Assembly (NCBI GenBank): GCA_035772735.1 | Contig: JASDFA010000019.1 | Coordinates: 40,323,001-40,387,000, forward strand | Source: Datura wrightii | Taxonomy: Eukaryota; Streptophyta; Magnoliopsida; Solanales; Solanaceae | Length of the DNA: 64,000 nt | Reading direction: 5' to 3' | Part shown: one piece after another, positions 36,520 through 48,620 of the stretch | How the letters are laid out: each line of letters begins with the position of its first letter | Position numbering within the stretch: the first letter of the stretch is position 1 | Position numbers and translations under genes: made by a program | The notes under the pieces: model-generated | Told to the model about the DNA's origin: nothing | What the model saw: only the letters and a program-made list of their open reading frames with translations | The model's database searches: none

Positions 36520-37433
36520 TGGTACAATCTATGTTCCTTCAAGATCGTTCACAAGGAGCCAATCAGGAGAGCTCCATTATCTACAAGGCCTCTTCATGAA
36601 AAAGAAGGCACTTGAGTGCATATGGGAGACGTCTAAAGGATTCCATATTTAGATCGTAGCTTGAGAAAAAGAAGGAACACAAGATGGCCAAAGGAGTGAA
36701 GAAAGTGGCTAGAAGTGAAATTGGCTAATGTTGAATTTCAAAGAAAAAGAAGACTATATAAACAAGGCCGTTACTCATTAAGGGAATATTTGTAATACTT
36801 TCTCTTTTTCCTTACTTATAGCCTGTTTGGCCAAGCTTCTAGGAGGCTAAAAGTGCTTATTTTTCTTACAAAGTACTTTTTTTTTTGAAAAAAAAGAGGT
36901 GTTTGGCCAAACTTTTAAGAAAAATAAGTGCTTTTAGAGAGTAGCAAAAAATGTTTTTCAGAAGTTAAAAAAGATAGATTCTCCCCAAAAGCACTTTCGT
37001 AAAACATTACACTTAGAAGCACTTTTCAAAAGCTTGGCCAAACACTGATTGCTATTCAAAAGTACTTTTTAAATTTATTGGTCAAACACAAACTGCTTTT
37101 TCACCAAATGTACTTTTTTGATAAGCACTTCTCAAAATAAGTCATTTTGAGAAGTTTGGCCAAACAAACTATAGTATAAATAGAGGCTCTTTTAGTTTTC
37201 ATGACTTTGAACAAATCATATTTTGAGTGTAGCAGATTGCTAAGCTTTTGTCTAGCCTTAGATTGTTAATTGTGTAGAGAGGAGGGTTGCAAGGGAATCA
37301 TCTCCCTTGAGGTCTTCTTAAGAACTAGGTGTTTCTTGATTTGAGAGTTGCAGATCCTTGTGCCTTTTCACAAGGTTGCTGATTCCAATCACTTTATATC
37401 TAGTTAGTAATCTTTCTTTAATTTCATGTATCA
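36520..37433 (+). repeat. 5' LTR of the gypsy element (carries a MITE)
   Basis: The LTR starts TGGTACAATC and ends CATGTATCA. Without the 353-bp MITE it is about 560 bp, matching the 3' LTR in length and order (ATGAAAAAGAAGGCACTTGA, GGAGGGTTGCAAGGGAATCA, TCTAGTTAGTAATCTTTC). A TAGTATAAATAG promoter-like box follows the MITE at 37172-37183. Confidence 0.5.
36819..37171. mobile_element. Foldback MITE in the 5' LTR
   Basis: The inverted ends are TAGCCTGTTTGGCCAAGCTT on the left and, reverse-complemented, TAGTTTGTTTGGCCAAACTT on the right. TA flanks both sides (36817-36818 and 37172-37173). The 3' LTR lacks it (CCTTAATTAGTATAAATAGG near 43293), giving an empty site. Internal AAGTGCTT/AAGCACTT blocks fold back on each other. 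No ORF. Confidence 0.5.
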
Positions 37434-38016
37434 ATTGGTACTAGAGCTAGGGTTAATGTTGTTCTTACAATACTAATCTTGGGATTTAGGTATTAAAGCA
37501 AAAATTAAAAAAAATTGAAATTCAAAAAAATTCAAAGAAATCCAATTTTTTTGGTTTAATTTATTGTTTTTGACACTAGATTCTTGTTCCCTAATTTTTT
37601 TTGTGTCTAGATCTTAGCTTCTTCTTGAAATTTGAGTTTTAGATATCAATTACCATTGAAGATATTGAATCTTGAAGACTACTAACATCAAGTACTTCAC
37701 CTACTTTTTGTTACTTAGTTTTTTTTTAGTCCGATTTTTTTGTGTGCTTCTTCTTCTATATTCTTTCTTAATTTATTCTCCTTGAATTTTCTTGATTCCA
37801 TCACATTAGCTTGTGCATTTCTTCATTAAGTCAACAAGTATCCATTCTAGATCTCAAGTTGAGCTTGGCCACTTAAAACTCAACGAATTACACAAGCTAC
37901 AATCTTTGGCCGTGGCAATTGTGAGACATTTAAGGTGAGCTTTCCTTGAGAGAGTGTGAATTCTTTTCACTAACTTAATAAGTTTGCTTGATTTATTTTG
38001 TGTCTTCCATAGTACG

Positions 38017-41000
38017 ATGGCCAATCAAGAAGAGGTGAATAGGGTGCCCACTGGGGAACCCACTTTGCATGATGTGGTGAACATGATAACTGCTTTATCA
38101 AATTGTATGGAAGGGAGGATGGCTAACTTGAAAAATCATTTTTTGGACCTTGAATCAAGGAATAAAGACTCTTCTACTCCTTTCTATCACCATGGACAAA
38201 CAAGTGGAGTCCGTCATGACTCCTCTTCTCCGATATCACCAAGGACTTTTCATCGATTGTTCTAACCACCTCCACCACTCCCCTACCATCTTCTACCACC
38301 CCATTACCTATTACTACCCTACCATATGTTCCTACACCACACTCACATATGCATTTTCCTCCACCAAATACCCACCTTCCAATTCGAAATATCCGCCCAA
38401 TCCGCAGTGTCCAACCTATGGATGGTAGATTATATAAGGAGTTCCAAGAGGAGTTCGATGATGTTCCAAATGATTATCAGTACCATACGAGAGGGCCACA
38501 CGTGAACTTTCAAGATTCTCACCGCAGAAGAGGAGGTTGAAATGGTCCTATCCATCACATGGGTAGAAATGGGCGTGATTATTGAAGAGATGGCTATCGT
38601 GGTCGGCGATACCATGATGAGTTCTATGTTGAGGATCCTTATGGGGTTCATAAGTTCAATGGCAGCAATGGAGGTCGGGACATGAGTCTCCACTCCATCA
38701 AAGTGACTCTCCCTTCCTTCAAAGGTAAAAGCAACCCAGATGTCTTTCTTGATTGGGTGATGCAATGTGATAGGATCTTTTTGACAAACGATATGTCCGA
38801 TCCGAAAGGCGTCTTATGCTATTGCTCAATTTAAGGGATTTTCTTCCACATGGTGGGAAACTCAAGTCAAGGCATGAAGGATTCATGGTTTGTCTCCTAA
38901 ACCACCTTGGGAAGAATTGAAAGTGATTTTGAGGCGGAAGTATATTTCTGAGAGGTACTTCCAAGAGCAACTCAAGAAGATCTACACTTTACAACAAGGC
39001 AACAAAAGTGTAGAGCAATACTATGATGAATTCCAACTCTTGAAGATGTGAATTGATTTTGATGAAGATCCTTTGAATGTTATGACTCAATTTAGAGCCG
39101 GGTTAAGTAAGGAGATTGTTTCCTACATGAGACTCCACCATTATCGTGATATCGCTGAAACTCTTGAGGTGGCTATTAAGATAGAGATGGGGCTCCAAGA
39201 GGAAAAGTTTGACAAATCAAGGGGTTTCAAAGGTACTTAGAACTATAACAAAGTAGGTGGAACTTCTTATTCCAATTGACAAAAGGACAAGGGTGCCATG
39301 CAAGATGTCAAGAAGCCCCTTTGTCAAAAGCTATCAAGTGGAGCGACCTACTACCATTCTTCCTTCAAAAGAAGGAGTTAATACTTCTTTCCCTCTTACA
39401 CATCACAAATGTCAAGGTGTTGGTCATAAAATGAGTGAGTGCCCTAATTAGAGGGCATTCATTGTGTTGGCCGATGGTCTTTGTTGTTATGATGATGTTG
39501 ATGTTGTTGAAGGGGTTGTCATTGATGAACCCGAAGTGCAGGGTTATGTTGTAGCTGATGAGGGGTGTGAGGATACTGATGATGCTGGTGTTCCTTGTTG
39601 ACTAGTCAAGCGGGCCTTGATAGTCAATGATATGCCTCAAGAAGGGAAGCTCACCATTCCAAATTATGTAGTGCCTCGTCCCGTGATATGTACGACTATG
39701 GATGACCCTAGTAAAAGGAAAAATCTATTTTGTTCTAAATGTCTCATTAAAGGGAATGTGTGCTCCTTGGTTGTTGATGGTGGTAGTTGTACCAATGTGG
39801 CAAGTTCTTCTTTGGGTAGACTTTCTTCACCTTCCCACCACCAAACACTCTTCTTCTTAAAAACTTCAATGGTTGAGTGAGTGTGGAGAATTGAGGGTCC
39901 ATCGTCAAGTTGTGATCAAATTCAAGATTGGTACATACCAAGATGTTATTCTCTGTAATGTGGTGCTTATGCAAGCTTGCCATTTGCTACTTGGATAACC
40001 TTGTCAATATGATAGAGCTACTCATCATGATGGTAGAACCAATCGGTATTCCTTTGCACATGAGGGGTGTAAACTTGTTCTCTACCCCTTAACTCCATTT
40101 CAAGTGAGTGACATGTACATCAAAATGAAGGAGTTGAAGGAGAAATGCAAGGAAGTTGTAGGTAGTAGCGGAGTTGGTGCCGAAAAGGAGAGTGAAAGTG
40201 AGGTGTACCCTACTGTGAAAGCAAAGATGGCTCTCTTGGAAAGTATCAAGGAAGTTAGGGAGGAGTTATAGGAGAGGCAACCGGTGGTCTTTCTTATGCA
40301 TAGGGACTATCTTTTCTTACTAATGAACTAACCCCTTCTTTGCCTAGTCGTATTTCTTCTCTTTTGTAGGATTATGATAATGTGTTTCCATTGGACCTCC
40401 CAAAGAGATTTCCTCCCTTGAGGGGTATTGAGCATCAAATTGACTTCATCCGGGGGTCGCAATTGCCAAACAAACAGGCTTACCGGTCCACTCCGGCGGA
40501 TACCAAAGAACTTCAACAACAAGTGGATGCCCTCCTTGAAAAAGGGGTAGTGAGAGAAAGCATGAGCCCGTGTGCCGTTTCGGTGATCTTGGTGCCAAAG
40601 AAAGATGGCACTTGGAGGATGTGTGTTGATTGTGTCGCCATTAATAAAATCACGATAAAGTATCGCCATCCCATTCCTCGACTTGATGACATGTTAGATG
40701 AATTGAATGGTTCTTGCATATTATCCAAGATTGATTTTAAGAGCGGTCACAATCAAATCCGGATGAAACCCGGGGATGAATGGAAAATGGCATTCAAGAT
40801 CAAATTTGGTCTATATGAATGGTTGGTGATGCTTTTGGTCTCACTAACGCTCCTAGTACTTTCATGCGCCTAATGAACCATGTGATGAATCCTTTTATTG
40901 GTAGATTTATGGTTGTACATTTTTATGATGTGTTGGTGTATAGCAAGACCATAGATGAGCATGTTGATCATTTGAGATGTGTTTTTAATGTGCTTCGACG

Positions 41001-42960
41001 TGAACAACTTTATGCTAATATTGATAAATGTTCTTTTGGTGTGGAGGAAGTTGTTTTCTTGGGTTTTGTTGTGAGTTCAAGGGGCATTGAGGTTGATGAA
41101 TCCAAAATAGACGCTATTAGAAATTGGCCAAATCCTACATCCGTTGGTGATGTTTGTAGTTTTCATGGATTGGCTAGTTTTTATAGACATTTTGTTAAGG
41201 ATTTTAGCACCATAGCCGATCCCTTGACCAAGGTGATGCAAAAGGATGTGCCTTTTATTTGGAGTGAGGAGCAAGCAAGGTCTTTTAAAACATTCAAACA
41301 AATGCTTAGCTCCGCACCATTTTTACAATTTTCCAACTTTGATAAGACTTTTGAAATTGAATGTGATGCTAGTAAAGTGGGCATTGGTGCTGTTTTAATG
41401 CAAGATTTGAAGCCTATTTCTTATTTTAGTGAGAAGCTCAATGGTGCGACCTTGAATTATTTCACCTATGATCTTGAGCTTTATGCTTTGATTAGAGCTT
41501 TGGATAATTGACAACATTACTTGTGACCTAAAAAGTTTGTCATTAGGACTAATCATGAGTCCTTGAAACATCTTAAGGCCCAAGAAAAGTTGAACAAGAG
41601 GCATGCCAAATGGATTGAATTTCTCAAAATTTTTTCTTATATAATCTAATACAAAAAGGGGAAGTATAATATGGTGGCGGATGCCTTGTCTAGGAAGCAT
41701 GTTTTGGTTACTACTTTGACTTACAAATTGATGGATTTTGAAAGCTTAAAGTCTTTATACCCCGAGGACCTCAAATTTGCTCAAATATTCAAAGATTGTG
41801 AAGCATGGTAAAGGGACCATGGGTTTAAGGATAAATCCCCAACCCCTTTTGCTAGATTTGATGGCTACTTGTTCAAAAACAAGAGTTTGTGTGGCAATGA
41901 GCTCTTGGAGGGAAATCCTTGTGAGAGACGCACATGATGGGGGGTTTGATGGGCCAATTTAGCATTGATAAGACCTTCAGGATTCTTGAAGAACAATTTT
42001 ATTGGCCTAACATGCGTAGTGATATTGCAAAACTTTGTGGTCAATGTGTTAAATGTCGTAGTACTAAATTTATACCAATTTTCCATAGTTTGTATGCCCC
42101 TCTTCCTATGCCCCAAAGGCCTTGGCTTGATATTTCTATGGACTTTGAGTTGGGCTTGCCAAGAACTAGAAGGGGTAGGGATAGCATTTTTGTGGTTGTT
42201 GACCAATTTTTAAAGATGACTCATCTTATTGTATGTCGTAAATGTGATGAAGCTTCTTATGTTGCATCCTTGTTTTTTTAAACATGTGGTTAAATTTCAT
42301 GGCATTCCTAAAATCATAGTGAGTGATATGGACCTAAAGTTCTTAGCCACTTTTGGAAGGAATTGTGAGACCAACTTGGTACTAGATTGTTATTTCCATA
42401 TCATGTCACCCCCAAACTGATGGCTAAATCGAGGTTGTGAATAGGACTTTAGGTTTTATTCTTCGGGCAATAGTTAAAGGTAAAATCACATCTTGGGAAG
42501 ATCAATTGCCTCTAGTTGAATTTGCTTATAATCGTGTGATTCATAGTACTATTGGCATGTCTCCAGTTGAGGTTGTTTATGGTTTTAACCCCCTTATCCC
42601 CTTGATCTAACCCCTTTGTCTCAAGATGTTGTGTTGAGTTTATATGAAAAAAATTGTTGAGTCCATAAAAGCATTGCACGAGAAGGTGAGACTCCAACTT
42701 GAGAAGAAAAATCGATAGATGGCCAATGAAGCCAACAAGGGTGGCAAAAGAGTTGTCTTTGAACCGGGTGATTGGGTTTGGATCCATTTTCACAAGGAAA
42801 GTTTCCCAACAAAAGGAAGACCTTACTATAGGATATGATCCATTGGAAGTGCTTGAAAGGTTGAATGATAATACTTACAAGGTGGCTCTCTCTCCGGATT
42901 ACCATGTCCACAACATATTCAATGTGTGTGATCTTTCTCCTACAATGATATGTGATGATG
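38017..42960 (+). pseudogene. Gypsy gag-pol remnant
   Basis: Domains in order: gag start MANQEEVNRVPTGEP (38017), gag core near 38700-39240 (VTLPSFKGK), zinc knuckle near 39400-39450 (CQGVGHKMSEC), protease-like LVVDGGSCTNVASSSL (39765-39812), reverse transcriptase 40430-40960, RNase H 41330-41510 (ECDASKVGIGAVLMQ), integrase 41930-42580 and a C-terminal tail to 42960. In RT the catalytic motif reads HFYDVLVYS, where YFDDILVYS is usual, so one catalytic Asp is lost. In integrase the zinc-binding GHF is GQF, and the third acidic region follows an in-frame stop (42420). Frameshifts occur near 38265, 40830 and 42800. Clearly inactive. Confidence 0.5.
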
Positions 42961-43013
42961 ACCCCTCAAATTTGAGGGCAAATTCTTTTCAAGAAGCGGA
43001 GAATGATGCAATC

Positions 43014-43575
43014 CTTGTTCCTTCAAGACCATTCATAAGGAGCCAAGCAAGAGAACTCCAAGATCTACAACGCTTCTTCATGAAAAAGGAGGCACTTGAG
43101 TACATATGGAAGATGTCTAAAGGATTCCATATTTGGATTGTAGCTTGGGAAGAATAAGGAACACAAGATGGTCAAAGGAGTGAGAAAAGTGGCTAGAAGT
43201 GAAATTGGCTAATCTCGAATTTCAAGAAAAAAAAGGACATCCAAACAAGGCCCTTACTCATTAAGGGAATATTTGTAATAAGATCTCTTTTCCTTAATTA
43301 GTATAAATAGGGGCTCTTTTAATTTTCATGGTAGAATTTTCATGACTTTGAACAAATCATATTTTATGTGTAGTAGATTACTAAGCTTTTATCTAGCCTT
43401 AGATTATTAATTGTGTAGAAAGGAGGGTTGCAAGGGAATCATCTCCCCTTAGGTATTCTTAAGAAGTAGGTGTTTCTTGATTTGAGAGTTAGAGGTCCTT
43501 ATGCCTTTTCACAAAGGTTGCTAATTCCAATCACTTTATGTCTAGTTAGTTATCTTTCTTTAATTTCTTGTATCA
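43014..43575 (+). repeat. 3' LTR of the gypsy element
   Basis: The LTR starts TGATGCAATCC after a purine-rich AAGAAGCGGAGAA and ends CTTGTATCA. It gives the uninterrupted version of the 5' LTR, and carries its own small insertion CATGGTAGAATTTT near 43328. Confidence 0.5.
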
Positions 43576-44909
43576 GTCCCGAAGTTGATATCTACGCTTA
43601 AATGATGATATGACCACATTCAACACATTAGAAATAATAGCAAAGAAAATTTCCACAGTCAAATATTTGTTTGGCAACAACTACAAGAGTCAATTGTAAG
43701 TGGTGAGCAAAGCAGTGAATGCAATATGCCATGGTGTTTCCCGCAAACTCAAACCTTTAAGACCATTCATCTCTCCTTGCATGTTATAGCTCCATCATAA
43801 CCCTGTCCACATATTTTTTATGTACTTAGAGAGTGTTTTAAAAGAAAAGAGCATATTATTTCCTTCAATGATTTTACCGATGTATCACCAACATGAACAA
43901 TAGCAATAACTCGCTTATTCACTTTGCCTTTTTTGTTAGCATACTGCAAAGCAAGTGCCATTTGTTCATGGTGTGATATGTCTTTGGAATCATCAACTAA
44001 TATCCCAAAATAATCTCCATCCAAGTCATCAATTATAGCTTTCACAGTTTCTTGTGCACAAGCACTCACAATCTCCTTTTGAATTTTTTAAGAAGTCATG
44101 ATAGCATTTTTTGGAGCATGTTATAACACGATCCACATACGAAAGTATTTTTCCTAACCACTCCAAAAGCCCAAGAAAAAGGTATTTATTTTTCGAAGAT
44201 TCAATTTCATCATGACCTTGAAAAGACAACTTGAATTCCCAGAGGAACCTTGCCACATTAGTTGAAGCATCTAAACAATTACGGTTCTCACTACTTATTT
44301 TCTCATATTGCTTATAAAAACAGCTTGAATTGATTGAGATTGATTTGCCAAATCTAGAATCTTGTTGAAACACCTGCTGTGGATGCTATTTACTTCACCA
44401 ACATGTAAAGTAAATCGTTCCAAACTTCTGTTCCAAGCCTTAAAATCGATTTTTGTGAAAAATCGCATGTGCCTCCCTTTACATAGTCATTTTTGAATAA
44501 ATAGTAACATAAGCAAAATACAACATCTTTCTTCACACTGTATTCTATCCACCTAGAATATGAACACTTAAACTATGTCGAATTAAATCGACGCATTTTA
44601 TTCCCGAATTTAGTTTGAGAAAATTCGAGGACAACTGGTTGACAAGGCCCTTATTGAATATAATGTCTTCTCAATTCATCCCGTATTCTAGGGCTATGTT
44701 AATCAATAGCTATTCTTTCTCCAGGGTCATATTTAAGTGACTCCAAATCAAGCTCATCTATAAGACGTAGAGAATTGTCTCTAAAACTAGAACTTGGTTG
44801 AGAAGAATTAGATTTATTCAAAAATCTATCCATTTTAATTCATAAGAATCAACAATAAATTCCTACAAAATAAAGATTCCATAAAAAATATAATAAAACA
44901 CAACATTTT

Positions 44910-45230
44910 TAATAGAAGATTCACACCCTCCTTTCAGAGCGCAACAGAAATAAAATGTAATGGAGGAATCACATCCCTCGAAAAAAAAACATGACAATTT
45001 CAATAGGGGAACCACACCCCTCCTTTCATATCACAATAAATATAATATGTAATGAAGGAATCACACCCCTCATAAAATAATATAAGTAAACATGAAATTT
45101 TTCAATAGGAAAATCACACCCCTCGTAAAAGCAATATAAGTAAACACAAAATTTTCATTAGGGTAATCATACCCCTTATTTCATAGCACAAAAAAAGAAG
45201 AATAAAATAACATGAAATATTGGAATCACA
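44910..45230. repeat. Imperfect tandem repeats in the 5' non-coding part of the hAT element
   Basis: Units of about 55-70 bp repeat the core GGAATCACACCCCTC (variants GGAACCACACCCCTC, GAAAATCACACCCCTC, GGGTAATCATACCCCTT) followed by A-rich spacers. The position ahead of the transposase start suggests subterminal repeats that might bind transposase, by analogy with other hAT elements. The rest of 44834-46326 has no visible gene. Confidence 0.5.
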
Positions 45231-46334
45231 TCCTAAATAGAAGAAACACTTACCAATTTATGAGTGAAAAGATAACCTTGAAATAGAGAGTTGCTTAGCT
45301 CAACAAAATTAAAAATAGTATGACCTTATCTTGTAATATGTGAATCCTGTAAATTCATTTAAAAAAAGAAAGAAAAAGTTAAAACCATATTCTTCATTCA
45401 CAAATCACAATATATTGAAATCCTCAGCTAAAACTATTAAAAGTAAATTTTAAATGAACATCAATAATCAATATGTACTACTTCATCAATCCACCATTCT
45501 TTAATGTGAGATTTCAGTATTGACATTATAATAATGAATTATTTATTAAAACAAACTAAAAAAGTTATACTTTTTAAATTTTCATGTATTAATATCAATA
45601 TAAATATATTGATATGGATATAATAAGATTTGTAAAACACATTGTATACTGCATAAAAATAGGTTAAAAGTAAATAAATAAATAAATGGAATAGAAATCA
45701 AGAAATACAAAAAAAAAAATGAATAAGTAAAGATTATGTTACTATGTTAGTTAATAAAAATAGAAAGAGGTGAGAATTAGATTTGAGATGCAGAGTAGAA
45801 ATCAGTGATCGTTGGGTGGCCGATATTAGGTGGCAGTGGCATGGGTTTCACCGGACGTGGGAGTCGGGAGGCCAATCGTTGGTGAAGCTGAAGGCGTCTG
45901 TTGTTTGAATTGAATTTTGGAAAAATTCTTTTGTTATCTGTTAGGTAATAGTGCTTTTTAATTATTAATTTTTATTTTTTAATTAAGTAAAAGGAAAAAA
46001 TGGGATCGGATGAGATGGATAAAATAAAATTTTAAAATAAAAAGTTGTTTTTTGTGAAAAAAAGGGGATGTTGACTTATGACGCAGTAAAAATAAAAAAA
46101 AGTGAAAAAGGTGTTCGTTCTTGTGTGGTTTGAACCCACAGAGTCTCATACTTAAGCAAACTAAAACTACACAGCTGACTAGTATACCCTAAAAAGTTTT
46201 TTGTTTGGAAGTGCACAATTAAATATATAACCCTTTCTTAAGGTATCCATACATATATATACAAAAAAAAATTTAAAAGTTAATGGGTGCACGTGCCCCC
46301 CAATTCTCCATGTGGGTCCGCCTCTGCGTAGGAG

Positions 46335-46743
46335 TATAAGTGTAGAATATTTATAATATAGAGGGGTAAATATTTGATGGTAAAACATAAGAAATTATCG
46401 GTAACTGAATTAAGTACAAAGGTCTTTAGTCCAGTGAACCCTATCTTTTATTTCAAGTTGTCATTGAATAGTTTAGTTTAATCTAATGAGATATTATTAC
46501 TCTTTTGAATTCCTATTCCTATTCTATTTGGACATGGAATTTTTGTTTCCTAATTTGTTTTTTCAGAAAATTTTGTGTTTTTCCATTTTGAGTAGAATAA
46601 GAAGTATTGAAATATTATAAATAAGCAAGCAGTTTAGGACACTACCACTCTTAATAAGCAACTTCTCTTCTCTCTTAGGGAAATAATTTTGTGTGAGACA
46701 GTGTTAGGCATGTATGTAGAAGCATTACTAATAGTTGTTTTTA
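46335..46743. other. Short AT-rich stretch, nothing recognised
   Basis: Sequence between the hAT element and the next ORF. Pyrimidine-rich TTCTCTTCTCTCTTAG at 46664-46679 could be a splice acceptor for the ORF that follows, but this cannot be confirmed. Confidence 0.5.
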
Positions 46744-47385
46744 ATGGAGAAAAAATCAAATATTTTTGAGTTGATTCAAGCTGTTGTGACAATTGGTGTG
46801 TGGAAGTACCCTGCTGAGTTGATTCAAGCTGTTGTGACCGGTGGTGTGTGGAAGTACCCTGCTGAGTTTAAGAGGAGAAAACATGAAATTATAGAGTATC
46901 TGATGAATCCGGAAAAAGCTGAAGAACGGAAGCAGATGGAAAAGTTTCAAGTAGAACATCAGAAAGAAAGTAAGACCAATATTATTGCAGAAAAACAAGG
47001 TGGAAAAGATGACGCGGACGCTGAAATCAAGAATATGAAGAATTGCAATGGAGGAGGTTTAAGAAGGAAGATAAAAGTATCGATCAAGATACATAAAAGG
47101 CCTGAGGAATTCGAGGATGTTGGTGATAAAAAAGGAATGAAACAAAGCCATAATACCCAATAGGGTGGGTCGGACAGGGTTCAACACAAGCAATTAGCTG
47201 ATAATGGTGACAAAAAAGGTATAAATCAGAATCATAATACCCAAAGAAACAACAATTCGACTATGAGATCAACAGCAAAGTTGTGCAGTATAGGAGTTTC
47301 GATAAAAAAAACCATCAATCATGTGCAAATTCCTCTTTGTCATGAAAAACAGTGTTTTGGGAAGAAGAGGCGGCTTCACGAATGA
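46744..47385 (+). pseudogene. Unidentified Lys/Glu-rich ORF with an internal tandem duplication and stop
   Basis: From ATG 46744 the frame encodes 139 codons to TAG at 47161, rich in Lys, Glu and Gln, with no signal peptide or membrane segment. A 48-bp tandem duplication gives ELIQAVVTIGVWKYPA followed by ELIQAVVTGGVWKYPA. After the TAG the same frame stays open to TGA at 47383, and repeats the motif GDKKG..Q.HNTQ seen just before the stop (GDKKGMKQSHNTQ, then GDKKGINQNHNTQ), so the stop looks like a mutation. Further homologous-looking frame with stops continues to about 47670. I do not recognise the family. It is either a decayed gene or an exon whose partners were lost. Confidence 0.5.
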
Positions 47386-47670
47386 AAGGAACTCGATAAA
47401 CAGGGCAACCGCAATGTTGCGAGTAAGAGACCGATGCCCAAAATGATAGAAAGCATCAAAAACTTGTAAAAGGGATGGTCAATGGATTTTAAAACAAGTA
47501 AAAGCAAATTCGAGTAGAGGTTGGCGGAGTAAAATAAAGCAAAGATAAGGACCATAGTGGTGGACTTTCATGATATGCCTAAACCAGCAAAAGACCCTTC
47601 TGCTCGCAAACACTGCTTAGATAGGAGAATATTTTGTGATTCTGAATCAGTTTACCCTCAGAACCTTTGA

Positions 47671-48320
47671 TATCTTTATTTTTGTCTTATAGATTCAGAA
47701 GAGTACTAGGATATCATTCTTTGAATATTTTCAGTTAGTCCACTCCAGGGTTGGTATATGCCTTTTTGATTTGTAAATGTGAACTATCTCAATCATAATA
47801 ATAGAGTTACAACTTCTCAAATATTCTTATATCATATCTCAGGCTATAAAAATCTGTTATTCTTTACCTTCTCAGATTATGCATTTACTTACTCTAACTT
47901 TTGCATTTAATATTTACCTTTTTAAAAACCTTTAATATGAGTCATAGTTTACTAGTCTTTTCTTTTTTGGTATACATTTATTTATTTGTTCATCCAAATT
48001 TTGGTTGTGATTCTATATGATTTCATTTTGTCAAGCAAAACTATACTTATATATAAGAATTCTCTACAACTTGAGAAAGAAAAGTCATTACAATAGGAAG
48101 CGTTCCATTGAGTACATCACATTGTAATGGATGTAGGTGAAGACAACCATGATATTATGCCATTCATATTCATTCCTTTTCTGTTGTGGTTTTGAAGCTT
48201 ATTGTGTTCCTCTTGAATTTATTGCAGTATGCATTTTCCTTCGCTGCAATAGTATTCATAATTAAGTGTAAAGAGGTAACTATACTTTAGGCACTCTGCA
48301 AGAGGTACTGTTAGTTAATT
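47671..48320. other. Non-coding stretch between two relics
   Basis: No coding signal is visible. It may be intron sequence of the UTP21-like pseudogene that follows. Confidence 0.5.
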
Positions 48321-48324
48321 GTTA

Positions 48325-48620
48325 TTAAGAACTGATGGGCAGCCCGCTTTGTAGCTTCTAAGTTCATATGGTGCTCTTAGCATATGAAATCTTGAGAAGA
48401 GAAGGCTGCAGTACAGTCTATAGTGAGGGACTCCTCCATAGTTTCACTTACATTCTTTGCTAATGAGGCCTGTCCTTGTGAGTTCGTTTGCAGGAAATTC
48501 AATAAAACTGTGGATCTTCGATACAAGTGATGACAACCCCATTTACTTTGGTTCAAAAGTTGTCACAATGTTCTTGCAAATGCTTCAGTCATGCGCGTAG
48601 AAAGATAATTATAAACTCTG
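48325..48620 (+). pseudogene. UTP21: WD40-repeat protein UTP21/WDR36 pseudogene fragment
   Basis: UTP21/WDR36 is a WD40 subunit of the small-subunit processome that acts in nucleolar pre-rRNA processing. Pieces in several frames follow its order: TDGQP, SSYGALSI (stop) NLEKRRLQ near 48330-48410, SIVSLTFFANE near 48434-48466, NSIKLWIFDTSD near 48498-48533, and LLWFKSCH near 48543-48566 (functional relatives have LLRFRSGH). The WD core tryptophan before NLEKRR is a stop (TGA for TGG). At least two frameshifts and several stops are present. No upstream or downstream WD repeats were found. The match is to remembered family sequence and is strong in word order. Confidence 0.5.

Larger units (their letters stand above)
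36520..43575 (+). mobile_element. Ty3-gypsy LTR retrotransposon, decayed, inside the hAT transposase
   Basis: The element has 5' and 3' LTRs, a tRNA-Met type primer-binding site (TGGTACTAGAGC at 37436-37447), gag-pol remnants and a perfect GTCCC duplication (36515-36519 and 43576-43580). It lies in the opposite orientation to the hAT gene it interrupts. The domain order PR-RT-RH-INT identifies Ty3-gypsy. The RT wording (HPIPRLDDMLDELNGS) and the FNVCDLSP end, without a recognisable chromodomain, suggest a Reina/CRM-like chromovirus lineage; that subgrouping is tentative. Confidence 0.5.
35427..44833 (-). pseudogene. hAT transposase (TTF/DUF4371, ZMYM1-like), broken
   Basis: Coding DNA lies in 44833-43581 and 36514-35427, the gap being the gypsy insertion. 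It begins MDRFLNKSNSSQPSSSFRDN. The DUF4371 core is at 44069-43818 (CAQETVKAIIDDLDGDYFGI, LVDDSKDISHHEQMALAL). The C-terminal dimerisation region is at 35723-35427 (VDRAFSSMKHIKNELHSSIG). Between lie PNDRLQTRAFLSMFNEFEF and KERLQLLRDDG. In-frame stops (near 35990 and 35790, and several N-terminal shifts around 44640-44100) add to the disruption by insertion. Relatives are about 750-800 aa. It cannot make a working transposase. Confidence 0.5.
35234..46326 (-). mobile_element. hAT-superfamily DNA transposon, split by a Ty3-gypsy element
   Basis: Inverted ends read CAGAGGCAAATCCATGA on the left and, reverse-complemented, CAGAGGCGGACCCACATG on the right. Both continue into GGGGTGCAC/GGGGGGCACG-type sequence. 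They are flanked by CATAGGAG (35226-35233) and CGTAGGAG (46327-46334), the 8-bp duplication expected of hAT elements, with one mismatch. The element proper is about 4 kb; 7.1 kb is the inserted gypsy element (36520-43575). It encodes a DUF4371/TTF-type transposase on the minus strand. Confidence 0.5.
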
